Assembly: GCA_019802505.1 (NCBI GenBank)
Contig: JAFMOC010000002.1
Span: forward strand, 4,193,501 to 4,257,500
Length of the DNA stretch: 64,000 bases
Origin: Corydoras sp. C115
Taxonomy: Eukaryota > Chordata > Actinopteri > Siluriformes > Callichthyidae
Direction of reading: 5' to 3'
The notes beneath the pieces were generated by a model, which made no database searches, had not been told where the DNA came from, and saw nothing but the letters and a program-made list of their open reading frames with translations. Below are positions 1 to 13,258 of this stretch, piece after piece (positions within the stretch are counted from its first letter, which is position 1; every line of letters starts with the position of its first letter). The position numbers and the translations under genes were made by a program.

Positions 1-420
1 ACAATGTACAGCCATTGAAAATGAAAGCCTTTAATTGGCCACTGTAACATAGGCACTAGCCACTGCCAGTCCCCCACCCTGGTTCAAATGATCTAGACCC
101 TCAACTACAAGATGATGATATCCAGCAGACTGCATTCCCCAGATGATGTCTGATTGTGGAACCCATCAGCATCAGGTGAAAGGCTTTATATGGTCAGAAA
201 GTGGGAGGTTTACCATATACTGCAGGGTTTGTATCTCTGAAGAGTGGCTTTGTTGTCATCCTGTGGCTATTTGAACAAGATGGTTTGGGGAAAGGACCTG
301 TTAAGTTAATTCATAGCAAGTGGTAAATACCATAGAACATGAGCCCTGTGTCTTTTTTCTCTAACAAAACAATCTATTAGAATGATTGATGTTCTTTTTT
401 TCTATTTCTTTTATTTGTTC
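1..420. other. Unassigned intergenic sequence
   Basis: No supported ORF, exon or repeat family was recognised. Confidence 0.5.
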
Positions 421-742
421 TGGTTAGGGGCTGTCACAGCAGAATTCGAATCCCCATCTGTGTGGAGTTTCCATGTTCTCCCCGTGTCTGCGTGGGTTTC
501 CTCCGGGTTCTCCGCTTTCCTCCCACAGTCCATAAACATGGATCAAGTCAATTGAGCTCTCCAAATGACCCGATATAGAGTGTGTATGTGGGTGTGTCTG
601 TGAGCCCAGCGATAGATTGGTGCCCTGTCCTGGGTGTATCTGCCCAGCGCTCTAAACTTTCTCCCCTGGATGGGCATGGGAACCCCCCCCCCCCCGGGAC
701 CCTAATTGAGTATAAAGCGGAACATAATGAATGGATGATTGA
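421..742 (+). mobile_element. tRNA-derived SINE (Mermaid-like), 5'-truncated
   Basis: The copy begins just before the box B-like ttcgaatcc and runs through the body common to all copies (ccatgttctccccgtgtctg, then tgggtgtatctgcccagcgc) to a short (ATGA) tail. The tRNA-like box A end is missing or scrambled. A run of C at about 687-697 replaces the usual cccaccgc. No target duplication is visible. Confidence 0.8.
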
Positions 743-2094
743 ATCCACCTGTCAATAACTATTTTATGGCTATAAAAAATATTATTATGCAGAAATGCAG
801 TATAAGGGGCGGTGCCTTGCTAATCAATAACTCGTTGTGAAATAGCACAGAGGACATATAAACACCTAAAATTTGGTCCATTAAGAAGTCCTTTTCCATT
901 GCCAACCAAGTATTTCTGTGATAAGTTTTATTTGGCTGAAATGTTGCTCATCAAAAACTCAAAATCTGATTGATTGAAGCAACAGGTTGATCATCACTTA
1001 TTTAATGCTACTGGGCCAGCAAAATTCATTCTGAAGGTGATGAACTACAATCTATTATTGGAGAACTGTAATGTGCATTTATAAGTAAAGATGATAAAAT
1101 TGAGATTAACCTAAAGTTGCAAATGTGTATATTCTTTTTATTCTGCAAATACATGCAAATGAATACATAGTGTGTCCTATATCTACAACAGAATTAAAAT
1201 GTACTTTTTTCCAGTTTAATTGAATTAAACATATTTGTATCCACCAGTTCCCATCAGCCAAGCCCTAAATTTTAGGATTTATCTCAAAACCATATGGAAA
1301 TGATCTAGCCTTCTTCATTGCGAAACTGCTAACATTTTGTAAAGATAGCACTTTATATTGGCTATATCTTTGCATCAGAACAAAATAAATCCATCTGAAT
1401 TTTTGCAGGAGCAGAACAGTTGGATGACATGGCCACTGGCTGTCAAACACCACAAGTTTCAGCAGTCTGGGCAGGAGGTCTTTCTAGTTCTATGCTACAG
1501 TCAGTAAAATAGGCTTTGCTAATGTCTTTCTCATCAGTGTTCTCAGCACCGTTGGCAGACTTGTGCACTGAAATGTTGTAAGAGTTGATACACTGCCATG
1601 AGGCAGCCTCTTATATAGGCCTTTTAGGAACACAAACATAGGGTCATTACATCTTTTGGGAGCTTTACTAATTACACAAAGGGTGCTTTTGTTACTGCAT
1701 TTTCTTCACTGTTCAGTAAAAACAGACCTGCAAATATAAGTTAGGATAGGGATAATTTAGAGTGCTTACATTCTTGAACATTGGTTAAATTTACACATAT
1801 GTGAAGTACTTAATCGACTCTGAAAATTTTTGTTTCATTGCTAAAAAATAGAGAAACAACAAAAATCTTATCTTATTATCTGGACCATATCCAACAGCCT
1901 CATCTCTGGCCAGGAACATAAGTACTAGGACACATACACATAACGCCTACAGAGGCTTTTATGACATCATATTTTAAGGTAGTTCCCCTTGCAGCTACGA
2001 AATATGAGGTCTGACAGTATAATGAGTAAGAGGGCTTAAATTATTTGTGCAATACCAGTTATTGTTCTTAATAATGATCTCAGTGGTTAAAATG
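743..2094. other. Unassigned AT-rich intergenic sequence
   Basis: The short reading frames here lack homology I recognise and any coding signature. No repeat family was identified with confidence. Confidence 0.5.
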
Positions 2095-2250
2095 TATGTT
2101 TTATTTTATCCCAAAGGTATTGCATCGGGTTGAGTTCAAGGCACTGTGTCGGCCAATCAAGTTTTTCTCCACCAAACTCACCTAACCATGTCTTTAAGGA
2201 CTTTGCTTTGTGTCATGCTGAAACAGAAATGGGCCTTGTCCAAACTGTAC
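2095..2250 (-). mobile_element. Tc1-like transposase relic (C-terminal part)
   Basis: Reads backwards as the same segment seen in other relics here: gcatcgggttgagttcaagg corresponds to the 'Leu-Asn-Pro-Ile' region, followed by a motif matching 'tggttaggtgagtttggtg' on the minus strand. It is degraded, without an open frame. Confidence 0.6.
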
Positions 2251-3005
2251 TCAATAATTTAAAAGCATAATGTCCAAAAACATACAAAATAAATTCCCAA
2301 TAAATAGTCCCAATACTTATTCACACAGTCTGATTTCATTTTAGAACACACATTTTGCTAAGTTTACAAACCACTTAAACTGAAATCTTTTAAAGCATCT
2401 TTTCTTAAGAAACTTTTCAAGGACAGCGACATAAAGAAACACTTGAAAAGTCAGTAATGTAGACACCTACTTTTGCCTCCTAGTTGGTTCTTATCAATCA
2501 GAATACGATTCAGCACCTGTGTTCTCTTTTTCTGATTTTCTTTCTTTATAATATAGATATCTACTTCCTGTTAATAGTTGTTAACATGCCTAAAACACAT
2601 ATGTAGTCATATGATTTGTTCTACGATTATTACAGTGACTGCAGCCTAATTACACCTTTTTTTGACAAAAGCATTGGGACATTAACAGTTTAAAAACAAT
2701 TAAAATGCAATGTAATGCATCCCCTCCAGGTGAAATATAACCTGATACAAGACTTGCTTTTTTACCACATGTTCCGAATACCCGAATGTTAAGCATAAAT
2801 ATTATTAGCCTAACCACACAATATGATCTTATCTTAAAATTTACAAGTCTACATAGTAAGGACCATCTTTCAGCATAAATACTTCCAACAGTTAGCCCAA
2901 ATTTAAAGTAAAATAGTAAAATTCTACTTTACCCTTAATTATCTATGCTATGCTTCACGCGAAATAACTTATTCTCATTGTACTGAACTCAATATTAGAA
3001 AAATA
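2251..3005. other. Unassigned AT-rich sequence
   Basis: Nothing recognised. Confidence 0.45.
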
Positions 3006-3336
3006 TTTCAAGTTAGAGTTCAAGTTATTTATTTATATAGCGATTTTTACAACAGTACATTGTAACAAAGCAGCTTTACAGAATGAAAAGCCTTTAAACC
3101 CCCAAAGAGCAAGCCGAAGCGACAGTGGCAAGAAAAAACTCCCTTTTATGTTGTTATTTAAGGAAGAAACCTTGGGAGGACCACGACTCAGTGGGGGACT
3201 CATCCTCCTTGAGCGGCCAGGCAGCAACAACAATGTAGGACAGCCATGTACATGTATCTAACAAATGGAAAAACTCTAACAACTGGAAAACTATATGTGA
3301 GTCCATTAAGGGCGTCCTGCAGGACCGCCAGTCCAA
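3006..3336 (-). repeat. Dispersed teleost repeat ('gacagtggcaagaaaaaact' family)
   Basis: Contains gcaagccgaagcgacagtgg, then agaaaaaactcccttttatg, then gaagaaaccttgggaggacc. Its tail in the other orientation is a gcgctatataaata...ttgaac-like end. A second, opposite copy is at 34915-35066. The order of transposition is unclear; it may be a LINE or SINE tail. Confidence 0.6.
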
Positions 3337-4424
3337 TTAATATTTAAAAGTTATGATATGATGAACTGTTGTGTCTTTACTAATGAAATGATTCCTAATA
3401 TAATTATTTTCTGATAAAGGAACACTATAAAGCTTTCTTATTTCCCAGCTGATCTCCTTATCAAGGTGATGAGCCACATTAAATACACTTCAACTACATT
3501 TCACACTCCCTTTGTGTGCAAAAAGCAACACTTCACAATATTTCACACTACATTGTAGCTCAAAGTAGCTGACTTTGATGTGTATGATGGTAGAATAATA
3601 TGTGCTAGACCAGTCATAAAGCCCAGTTGGAGACTGTGGATGCATCTGACACTTTCCACCCAGACGGCAGTGTTGCTTTACTCATTTAAACCCAGCTGGC
3701 TCAACACCCAGTTGCAGGCTCGATTGTGTGACTCACCTTTCATCTTTTAAACCAACAACATAAAACATGATTCGCAGGGAAATGTTAATTAGCCAGGCAA
3801 ATAATTGTCATGAGCAGGAACACATTACATTAAGCACATACACATGTTTAGTGATGATGGCAGCAGTGCTCACACCCCAAATCATACCAAATGTGACAAA
3901 TGTGAAATTTTACTGTGACGTATGTATGACATCTCATCTTGTTAATGTCACTGTTCTTTTTTTCAGCTGCAGTTGTCTGATAAAATCTAGCATTGAGCTG
4001 AAAGAAAGGACAACACCCAACATCGATCCATTCTGGGGCAGACACAAAGAAATTCACATTCATAACCTTTACACACACTATATATACTGTACGTACTATA
4101 TAAATAATAATGAAATGCAATAAGCAAAAAACTAAATTATGTATGGTGACCTCCTGTATGTATGTACACTTACTGGTCACTTTATCACTTTATATTGTAG
4201 TCCATTTCTTTCTCTCCATTCTTTGTTAGTTCTCTTTACTCCACACTTTAGTTTTTTATCGATCAACACCATCACAGGACCATCACAGAGTTATTTTTGT
4301 GTTGGATGATTTTTGCCATTGCACTGACATAAAGGTGGTAGTTGTGTTTTCTCTGTTTTCCTGGTATATGTAGATCACATCCATATACTACTACTAGCAT
4401 GTTTTTACATTGTGGAAGGAAATT

Positions 4425-4690
4425 GGAGCTCTCAGTGGAAACCCATACAAACATATGAAAAACATACATCTCAGGAGTCTTCTGCTGGGCCACAGGGATT
4501 GAATGTTTATTGCTTGTCCTTACCAGGGTCGAGTTTTCGGGACCTACTGCAACACTCTCAGGACAAGTTCACCAGTCTATCACAGGACAGACACAGAGAA
4601 AAACATATTACCAATCCCGGTGGAAAAATATGCTGACAGAAAGTACATGCAAACTCCATACAGAAAGAACCTTTTCAGGCTGGCCTGGGA
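4425..4690. repeat. Very diverged dispersed repeat
   Basis: Fragments such as ggaaggaaattggag and tgcaaactccatacagaaag resemble the 'aggaaaccggagcacccgg...atgcaaactccacacagaaag' class of teleost repeats. Order and boundaries are uncertain. Confidence 0.35.
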
Positions 4691-5248
4691 ATTTAAAAAG
4701 GTCCTTTTTGCTGTGACGCCAAAGCACATCGTTGAACTTTTTGGGCTCTTGGCTCAAATGTAAGGGAAATTGTGTAATAAAAAGGAAGTTTTAGTTTTGA
4801 GGCTGTCAGTATAGACTATGTTAATGCAGGTAATGATTTTCTATAGGCATTACACTGACACACATTGTGTATATTTAATAAATTATAAATTAAAGAACAT
4901 AACAAATCTCAAAATACTTTTAAGGTCTTTTGCATAAGCTGTATTCTGAATTGTACATTTTGCAGGTATGTGGAGGCCCATATACAGTATATCAGAGAGT
5001 CTTCTTTTACACTTCAGAGTCTCAATAAAAGACGTCACTTGTAAAGGCCATTATAGCTGATATTGGGTATGATTTTTGGACTTTTTTAAACCGATCATTT
5101 ACAACATTTTAAATTGAATAGCAGCTCAAAAAACTTATACTATACAATCTGTTTATTCCTCTTTTTTAAATGTAATTTTAAATTATGTTGTTTCTTGCTG
5201 CTACAGCTGCATTTCATGAATTCATGTTTTTTGTGTGTTTTTTGTGTG

Positions 5249-5251
<3 letters not shown>

Positions 5252-5313
<62 letters not shown>
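5252..5313. repeat. (TG)31 microsatellite
   Basis: Uninterrupted TG dinucleotides for about 62 bp, preceded by imperfect TG/T runs from about 5231. The Cys/Val-rich frame through it is an artefact of the repeat. Confidence 0.98.
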
Positions 5314-5314
<1 letters not shown>

Positions 5315-7844
5315 TTGCTAGAATAGAGGTCTGCTTCTTACATTAAAGCTCTGTATAATATCCTCATAGTGCCACTTTTTTGTAAAAAAAAAAAAAAATG
5401 TAAAGGTGTTTTACAGCTGACCACACTAAATGTTTATACTTAGAACTCATGTACAGCCACTGTTGACACTTGGAGCATTAGATTTATGGTTAAACTTTGC
5501 CTCATATACGTAAGTGTATCTGACCACCTGGTTGTTCAACTCCATAAAAACTGCAGCACTCAATTTCTGTTTTGCATTACCATGCCATGCTTTTTTTATG
5601 ACAAATGTTCCTTTGTTTTGTTTTATTTCGTATTGTTTCCCCCATAGATAGAATCTGGCTAGCACAGCACTAAACTAGAAGTCTAGTCATGGCAGTGTAA
5701 GATGTGTTTTTACTTTTCTATTCACAAGACCATAAACTGCTGAACCTGGAACAGTTACAGTGGTAAAAGAGGTGGTGAGAGAGTTATTTGTCAGTTTGCC
5801 AAACTTAGTTCAGTCCAAAAGGTTGAATCTGATCATAAAATCTTTGACAGGGGGTACTGCTATAAATGCTAGTAAATACAAAAAAAAACACTACTAAAAA
5901 TATAGAATACTAAGTGTAAAGTATGCTGGTGGCAGCATTAGGAGGGTAATTTTTATCAACCTGGACTGGTTGTCATGGACCAGTTATCATGGGAAAGTGA
6001 GGCTAACCAAGTTCATCCAACCTCTAAAGGAAAACATACATCTTCCAGCTAGTCAGCTATGTGTAATGGTTTAGCAAACAACCCAACAACTCTAAAAATA
6101 AAAACAAAACAGTAATTAAAGGAAAGACAAGGGAATGAACAAATAAAAGCCGTGATCTAAAACGCTCAATCCAAAATCAGTATAAAATATCATTAAACTT
6201 AAGCTAATTCTCTGAGGAAAAATATGCAAATATTCCACAATCTACTGTAGGCATGTAAATGTGGTAGGGACAGAACAGGACAAAGGTTCTACTACAAAAA
6301 GAAATAATAATTAATAAATAACTGATTAGTTTTTTCAGCCTTTTTTTCATTTAAAAAAACAAACTAGCCACTACAAATAGCCCTAACACAAGTCTACATA
6401 TATGATATGGATTTGTTTCCCACTAACATTCCATCTACTTAACATGAAAATATTTAGGAATAACATAACTTGCTAGCAATGAAATATGCTAATTTTAAGT
6501 GTTTTAAGGTTTATAAGGTTTTTTGTTACGTGGTTGGCAAAAGATTGGTAAAATTATCCTGGCCTACATCCCTTATTTTCATCTGGCCCACATGTGCACC
6601 AGATTATATGTCAAATAATTAAAATGTGGGTAGCTCTTTTTATAACCTTTACCAAATGTGAACCAGATATGTTTGAAACATGAGTTTTGGATCATATAAG
6701 CTTTTTATATGTGTCTCACATATAGGTAGCAATGACAAATGTCTGCCCAATGTAAACCAGATGTGTTTTGAGACGTGTGGTCCATTTAATTTTTTTCAAT
6801 TGATGGCTACCTTTGGCTCACATATAGTGTGCCATTGCCAGCAGTAGGACAGATCTCAGCCACAAGTGGCATACATTGGTATGATATATAGGTGGTGGTG
6901 AGTGTGTGTCTGTGTGTGTGTTTTGTTGTTTTGCAGTACCAGTTATTGTTCTTAATAATGATCTCAGTGGTTAAGTACTTTGTGAGATATAAGTTATAAG
7001 TTAAGGAGGTTACAATGTACTTAGCCCTTAAAGCGTTTTGGTAAACCCAGCAATTCACAAAACATGTGGTTTTCCTTTAGATGAAAACTTGTATTGTTCT
7101 CTGCTATGTTTCATACAACGATAACATTACTACTGATCAAATGAGAACATCTGGTTGCCAACTACCAAAATCTACAGATGTTTTCTGGCTGATCTGTGCA
7201 TCACATGTTAAAACAATCAGATGAAAACTGCATGATTACATTAAGTGTCATACAAAGTATCATGTCAAGGCATGGGAACTAACATGGAAGAAGTAGTTTT
7301 TAGGTTTGAAGAACACTCAATTTCCAAAAGAAATTGTTGTCTGGTAAAGGCTCTTTCCTTTAAACGATGCAGTAAGAATATGATGAAGTGATTGCAGACC
7401 CAGTGTATTTCACCTCTCATGCATTAACCCATTTACAGAAAAGTCTGATGGCATTTCCATGAATGAGTGTAAACTCTTGCTGTGCTGTTTGAGTAAGTTT
7501 GGATAGCAGCAATACATCAAACTGTCATAAGAAAGAGTTCTACAGCCACTAAAGGTCCTATTAGAGACCCACTTGAGAGCCATAGAAAAATAAAACTAAG
7601 ACACTGCGTTTCTACTGGAATTGTGCCAGCACTGGCAGTGGAGAAAGTTTTTGTCATAAAATTTGAAATAGTAAGCATTCAAACAAATTAACTGTCTTTA
7701 AAAAAGACTGTCTTTAAAAAAAACAAGCTTTTTAATTTGATGCATTCAGTGGTATTATTTGCACTATTACTGTAGTTATTGCAAATGATGTTTAGTTAAC
7801 ATAACAAAAAATGCATCAAATGTCAAATACAACAGCATTGGGAA
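5314..7844. other. Unassigned AT-rich intergenic sequence
   Basis: No gene or confident repeat was seen. A 40-bp stretch near 6936-6975 (agtaccagttattgttctta) recurs from 2050-2090, suggesting an unrecognised dispersed repeat. Confidence 0.4.
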
Positions 7845-8600
7845 ACATCCCTTAAACTTTGAATGTTTTAGTTCCATGCGTTTTGAACAGTTGTATGCAT
7901 TGAACGTTTTTAAACATTTTGGAAAAGGCTCTGTTCTGTTCCACATTGTTCACAAAGCAAGGTCCATAAAGTCATGATCGGGAAGTTTGTTGTGGAATTA
8001 ATTGATTGGCCTAAACAAAATAAATGGGATTAATTAGAATGGAGGCGGCACAGTGGCTTAGTGGATAGCACGTTCGCCTCTCAGCACTAGAGATTCCCGG
8101 TTCGAATCCCCATCTGGGTGGAGTTTCCATGTTCTCCCCGTGTCTGCGTGGGTTTCCTCCGGGTTCTCCGGTTTCCTCCCACAGTCCAAAAACATGGAAC
8201 AAGTCAATTGAGTTCTCCAAATTGCCCCATATAGAGTGTGTATGCGTGTGTGTCTGTGTGAGTGAGTGTGTGCCCAGCGATAGATTGCGCCCTGTCCTGG
8301 GTGTATCTGCCCAGCGCCCGAAACGTTATCCCCTAGATGGGCATGGGGAACCCCACCGCGACCCTAATATAGAATAAAGCAGAAGATAATGAATGAATGA
8401 ATAATTAGAATGGAGATTGTAAGTCAGGCCTATCAATACTGTCTGAGCTCACCTTTTAAATGTTTTCATTTCTATAATATTTTGGGATAAATTCTTCCCA
8501 GAAGCTTGAAAGCTGGCTACAAATGGGGAATGAATATAGTAGGATGGGATACCATCAAAAATTCTGAAGTTAAAGTGTTTAGGTTTCCCCATATGTGTCT
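7845..8600 (+). mobile_element. Tc1-like relic interrupted by a SINE
   Basis: The left part (7845-8043) carries ttcacaaagcaaggtccata and the degraded 'gagtttggtgtggaa' segment. The right part (8402-8600) continues with gagattgtaagtcaggcc and a degraded 'cttcccagaag' block. These are consecutive parts of one Tc1-like transposase C-terminal region, split by the SINE at 8044-8401. No open frame remains. Confidence 0.65.
8044..8401 (+). mobile_element. Full-length tRNA-derived SINE with 13-bp TSD
   Basis: The head ggcggcacagtggcttagtg holds a pol III box A (tggcttagtgg) and ggttcgaatcc is box B. The body is standard and the tail is (GAAT)n. The target duplication taattagaatgga is at 8031-8043 and 8402-8414. 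It inserted into an older Tc1-like relic. Confidence 0.93.
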
Positions 8601-8879
8601 AACACATACAGTTATTACATTTAATATATATTATTTAATATGCATAAAATTTTACTAACATTTGTTTTTACACTAATATTTACTTTATTACCATACATTG
8701 TAAGTCTTACAGAATGCAACGGTCCTATAATGCTCTAAGATGATTATGGGCATATAATGATGCAATAATTTAAAATGTTACATCTCAGGGGTCTTTCAAA
8801 ATAAGGCTTGAACATTTTAATGACCAGCATTATAGCTTGTACAGTACACAATCTTTTCTGAGAACTTTCTCAGCCAGGT

Positions 8880-9130
8880 CCACCCTTGTCTGCCTGTCAT
8901 GTGGAGTGCAAAGTGGGCCTGCTTTAGAATGCCATTGATTTATTTTAGATGCTGGAGCCTAGAGTAAAAGGGAGGAAAATATCCAAAGAAGTCCTTTTTT
9001 GAAATGTGGAAGAAATTTGCAACTCCTAAGTGAAATCTATGCAGATATAAACATACAAACTCCATACATAAAATAACATATAGGGCCTTCCTGCTACCAC
9101 TGTGTCACCATACCCTTATTTATAAATGTT
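8880..9130. repeat. Diverged repeat remnant
   Basis: Weak likeness to the 'acaaactccatac...ctaccactgtgtcacca' end of fish SINE/LINE-associated repeats. Boundaries are not determinable. Confidence 0.3.
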
Positions 9131-9227
9131 ATAATGTTCTTTTTTGATTAATGATCAACATTAAAATAATGTCTCTGTTCATCCATAATGAATAAATGCA
9201 TTAATTACAGTATTGTAATATTTTTTT

Positions 9228-9586
9228 CATTTATTCATTCATTCATTATCTTCCTCTTAATCCTCTTCTAGTGTCCAGGGGGTTCCCCAAGTTTCGGGCT
9301 CTGAGCAAATACACCCAGGACAGGGTGCCAATCTATCATTGGGCACACACTCACATGTACACACACATAAACACACACATACACACAGAGACTAAATAGG
9401 GGTAATTCAGAGCATTCATTTTACCTTGAATCCATGTGGATTTGGACTGTGGGAGGAAACCGGAGAACCCGGAGGAATCCCACGCGTACACGGGAAAAAC
9501 ATGGAAACTCTACCCAGATTAGGATTCAAACCTGAAATCCCTGCGCTGAAAGATGATTGTGCTAACCACTAAGCCACCGTGCCCCC
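9228..9586 (-). mobile_element. tRNA-derived SINE with 13-bp TSD
   Basis: Reads tail (cattcattatc) to head (gctaaccactaagccaccgt) on the + strand. The TSD gtaatattttttt is at 9215-9227 and 9587-9599. It is more diverged than the other copies, so older. Confidence 0.9.
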
Positions 9587-9599
9587 GTAATATTTTTTT

Positions 9600-11019
9600 T
9601 ATTATCATAATTTTATCTTAGTGATATTATGCATAGGAGTATGTTGAACTTGCAGAGCTTTTTAAATGTAAACATCGCCTAACAATTAATCTTAATCTGC
9701 TAAATCTTGCCATTAAATGATGGTAAACTGGTGTTTTATCTTACACTTTCAACTATTTGTCAGATATTTGGTTTTATAATTTGTCTTGTTGCAGGGGCCT
9801 GTCACATTCAGATCAGATCTGTATTGCTGTTTCTGATCCCACATAAGCAGCTGTATCTGTTCAATGATATGAACCTGCTTTATTAGTGCTTTGGTTTGTC
9901 ATGTTTTGTTTTCAGTCTTATTTTGACCCTGCACTGATCTTATTAATCACTGTATGTGACTTATGAACAAGATTAGGAGCCAGAAATATTGGTTAACAAA
10001 GGGAGGAACGTAAATCTAAGCAAAGGCCATGTGCCAGGTTAAGTGCTTAAGCAAATGAAAACAAATGATGCTTCACAGTGCTGTAGGGCCTACTCCATTC
10101 CATCGCTGTAATCGGACCGCTATCACCTGATTGTTTTATTGAAAGCTTTTCAATGCTAGCTTTTTAAAAACCTTTTTATAGAGTGTTTTACCATGCTCAA
10201 AAAAGTAACTACTTTTGTCTTTCCATTGTGACTTAAAATGCAACAAGCTTCTGATTTACAGCTGGGCCGAGGTTGTCTACTGGGACCGCTACAGTCCAAA
10301 TGCTCAACTAGTAAGAAGACTTCCTGCGCTGGCCTCAGGACACAGCTGAGCCTTCCTGTAGTGTAAAGAAGTGCCAGCTGTTTTAACAGCTGCGCTGCCA
10401 ATTTTACTCATTCCATGCAACACAGTCTTACAACATGCATGTTGCTCTTTAATAAAAGCTTAGTATCATTAATTCTAAACAAATAAATTACAAGACACTC
10501 CCAGACATAAAATATGATATTAAGAATTAATACTAAATGTAAAACAAATAATTTATTAAACACAAAGTTTTTAAAGACATGCTTTGTTTGTAGCCATAGT
10601 ATTTACACATGTATAATTTATTTAGACTTCAACCTGATTAGTTGTTTATAATTTGATGAATGTAGCACACTAACAGAGCTGGTATTATCACAGACAGACA
10701 TTAGGGAAAACACTTTTACAGATGCTGTGCCGTGAAAGCTACCGGAGTAAGGCAAACCTTCAGAGCAGCTTGCCTGTCATCATTGAGGTCATTCTCTCAT
10801 CATTTTAAGGGGCGTAGGGGGATACACAGCTGCACTACACTCTTTAGCCTCGCCCTGCTTCTTACGCACATACACACTCATTTCGTATGCAGCAGCATTG
10901 CTGTAGTACAAGAGAATGCAAAAGATTTGTGAGACTCCACCTTGGTCATGTGCAAAAAAAGCAAGCATCTTTCCTAGAAAACTGCTGAAACATAATAAGA
11001 AACAAACTGACTTATATTG
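9600..11019. other. Unassigned sequence, partly GC-richer
   Basis: No exon or repeat was recognised. The stretches at about 10240-10400 and 10720-10900 are less AT-rich than the surroundings and free of known repeats. They could be conserved non-coding elements, but sequence alone does not show this. Confidence 0.35.
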
Positions 11020-11195
11020 AATGCCCAAAAGTATTTGAACTCACCTCTTAATAATTTAGCCATGTGTTTTGAACAATTGTGTGCCTTCAGCTTTACAAGA
11101 ACAGTGTAAGGAAGGCCCACTTTTTAACTTTTGCAGTAATTGCAGTAAGATCTATGAAAACATGGTTGGGTGAGTTGGTATGAAAGAGCCTGGCT
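11020..11195 (+). mobile_element. Tc1-like relic
   Basis: Begins gaatgcccaaaagtatttg, like the terminal repeat of the family (gcaaaagtattcg in other copies), and continues into acatggttgggtgagttgg. Degraded, with no open frame. Confidence 0.5.
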
Positions 11196-11914
11196 GACCG
11201 GCAGACAGGCAGCAATGAATGAAAACCGGATGTTATCAAAATGTATTTCACAATATATGTAAATATCTGAAGTTTATCTCAAAGACCATAACCATGATAT
11301 AAGAATGGCCTATTAGAATTATGTTTGCTGATTTTGGCACTGTAGCACCTATTAGATAGTTTAAATAGGGTGTGTCCTAGATATTAAACTTCTTGTCATG
11401 TGAATCATTAAAATGGCTGTCATTTGTTAGTGAAGAATGTGACTGGACATTATTAAACATAGTCCAATCAAAAAAAATGGAGGCTACATAATAATGATAC
11501 TGCACTTGTTTCCACATATTTTAGTCATGCTAGACCTACAGGGAAGAATAAGTTGAAGCAGTTATGATAAAAAATGTTTATAATACAGGACAGAAAACAC
11601 CTCAAAAGCCTTTAGCTGGGAGGGAATATCGCATTTTTCAAAATGTTGCCTGGTTTCTTTATATGACTCCAGATGTGCTTGACAGGATTTGCAAAATTGC
11701 CACCAGGTTCTGGTGACTCAGTGTATCTTTGGGAATTTTGCATGTGCTTGGCCTGAGTCTAAAACATTTGCAGTGTCGGACTACAGACAGCTGCTGTTAT
11801 GGTGTTTACTGTAATATGTAAGAAATGCATAAAGTGATGCATAAAAATGTATGAACACTTTAATATTTTTTATTTCCTAATTTCAATCAATTTTCCCATG
11901 GTGGGACTAATAAT

Positions 11915-12263
11915 TCATTCATTCATTATCTCCCGCTTTATCCTCTATTAGGGTCGCGGTGGGGTTCCCCATGCCCATCCAGGGGAGAACGTCTCGGGCG
12001 CTGGGCAGATAGACCCAGGACAGGGCGCCAATCCATCGCTGGGCACACACTCACTCACACAGACACACACTCTATATGGGGCAATTTGGAGAATTCAATT
12101 GACTTGATCCATGTTTTTGGACTGTGGGAGGAAACCGGAGAACCCGGAGGAAACCCACACAGACACGGGGAGAACATGGAAACTCCACCCAGATGGGGAT
12201 TCGAACCGGGAATCCCTAGCGCTGAGAGGCGAACGTGCTAACCACTAAGCCACCGTGCCGCCC
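11915..12263 (-). mobile_element. Full-length tRNA-derived SINE with 12-bp TSD
   Basis: (TGAA)n-tail subtype with ctcccgctttatcctctatt and gtcgcggtggggttcc. The TSD gggactaataat is at 11903-11914 and 12264-12275. Box A and box B are intact on the minus strand. Confidence 0.95.
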
Positions 12264-12442
12264 GGGACTAATAATGTTTATCTTATTTTACCTTAGCTTA
12301 CTGGTTAAGGTGTGTGGCTGTCAATCTGAATGTTGTGGTCCAAATTTCATTTCCACTAAATTTACTATTATTGGACATTATGCAAGACCCTAGTAAAATG
12401 CCTAGCCTAAAAATGGTATAGGGTGTAATACAACACCATTAG

Positions 12443-12665
12443 GATAAACTAGAACAGAGATTGTGAGCCAGACCCTCAGGTTCAACCTGTTTTTGAGCCT
12501 CATCATCACTCTTCCTGAAGAATAAGGAAAAATTCCCACATCCCAAAAAAAGATTTACTAAAAGTTGTTTTATCTGCAAGGGGGGGCCAACATAGAAATG
12601 GATATCTTAAAATCTCCCATAGGTGTAATGTGCAGGTGTCCCAATACTTGCAAAAGCTAAGAAAA
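12443..12665 (+). mobile_element. Tc1-like relic (3' half)
   Basis: aactagaacagagattgtga matches the family's 'gaattagaacggagattgtg', followed by agccagaccctcaggttcaa, then gggccaacat and a terminal gtgtcccaatacttgcaaaa. No intact frame. Confidence 0.65.
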
Positions 12666-12820
12666 ACTTCCTAAAAAGTTTAATCTTAAATGAAATATCT
12701 TTTATTTCTGTTTGTTCCTGCTGCCTGTCTGATATTCTGGAGATATTCAGTAGTTCAGTTTAATTTTTTTTCTCTTTGTCCCTGTCACCAGGGTGAAACA
12801 CTATGTGTTAAGCTCAGTGT

Positions 12821-12839
12821 TTTTTTTTTTTTTTTTTTA
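12821..12839. repeat. Poly-T tract
   Basis: About 18 consecutive T. Possibly the tail of an unrecognised minus-strand retroposon. Confidence 0.9.
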
Positions 12840-13258
12840 CTTGCTCACAGCTGGATGTGTGGGTGGTGAAAAATGTAAATTTTCTGTGAGTTCATGGCTA
12901 CTTAATAAACTTAATGCACTAAGCGACAGAGAAGGTCATGCCTCTCAGAGATAAGAGAAATTCTCACCAAAGGTAAAAAGTGCAGTTTCTATTTCAGCTT
13001 GAAACAAGATGAGCAAAATTGGTCTAGGCTAGGCTAAATGCTACAATACACTATCAAGCTTTCTAATACAAAATTTAATTATGCTTAATTTACAAATGGG
13101 TTTGGATTCATTGTTACAGCTGTGCTTTATCTAACTTTGTTAAACTTTGGAATTTATTTTTTTATTCAGCATTAAGGTAAAAAGCAGCAACTCCAACCAT
13201 GTGAAGTTGAACCTCATACTGTATATTTGCAGCAGATAAGTTTTTAATGTTATTATTA

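Noticed and set aside
3767..4180. Overlapping ORFs of 118 and 110 codons on opposite strands
   Set aside because: No recognisable domain, AT-rich composition, no splice or start context; probably chance.
5114..5326. Cys/Val-rich 70-codon ORF
   Set aside because: It is driven by the (TG)n microsatellite.
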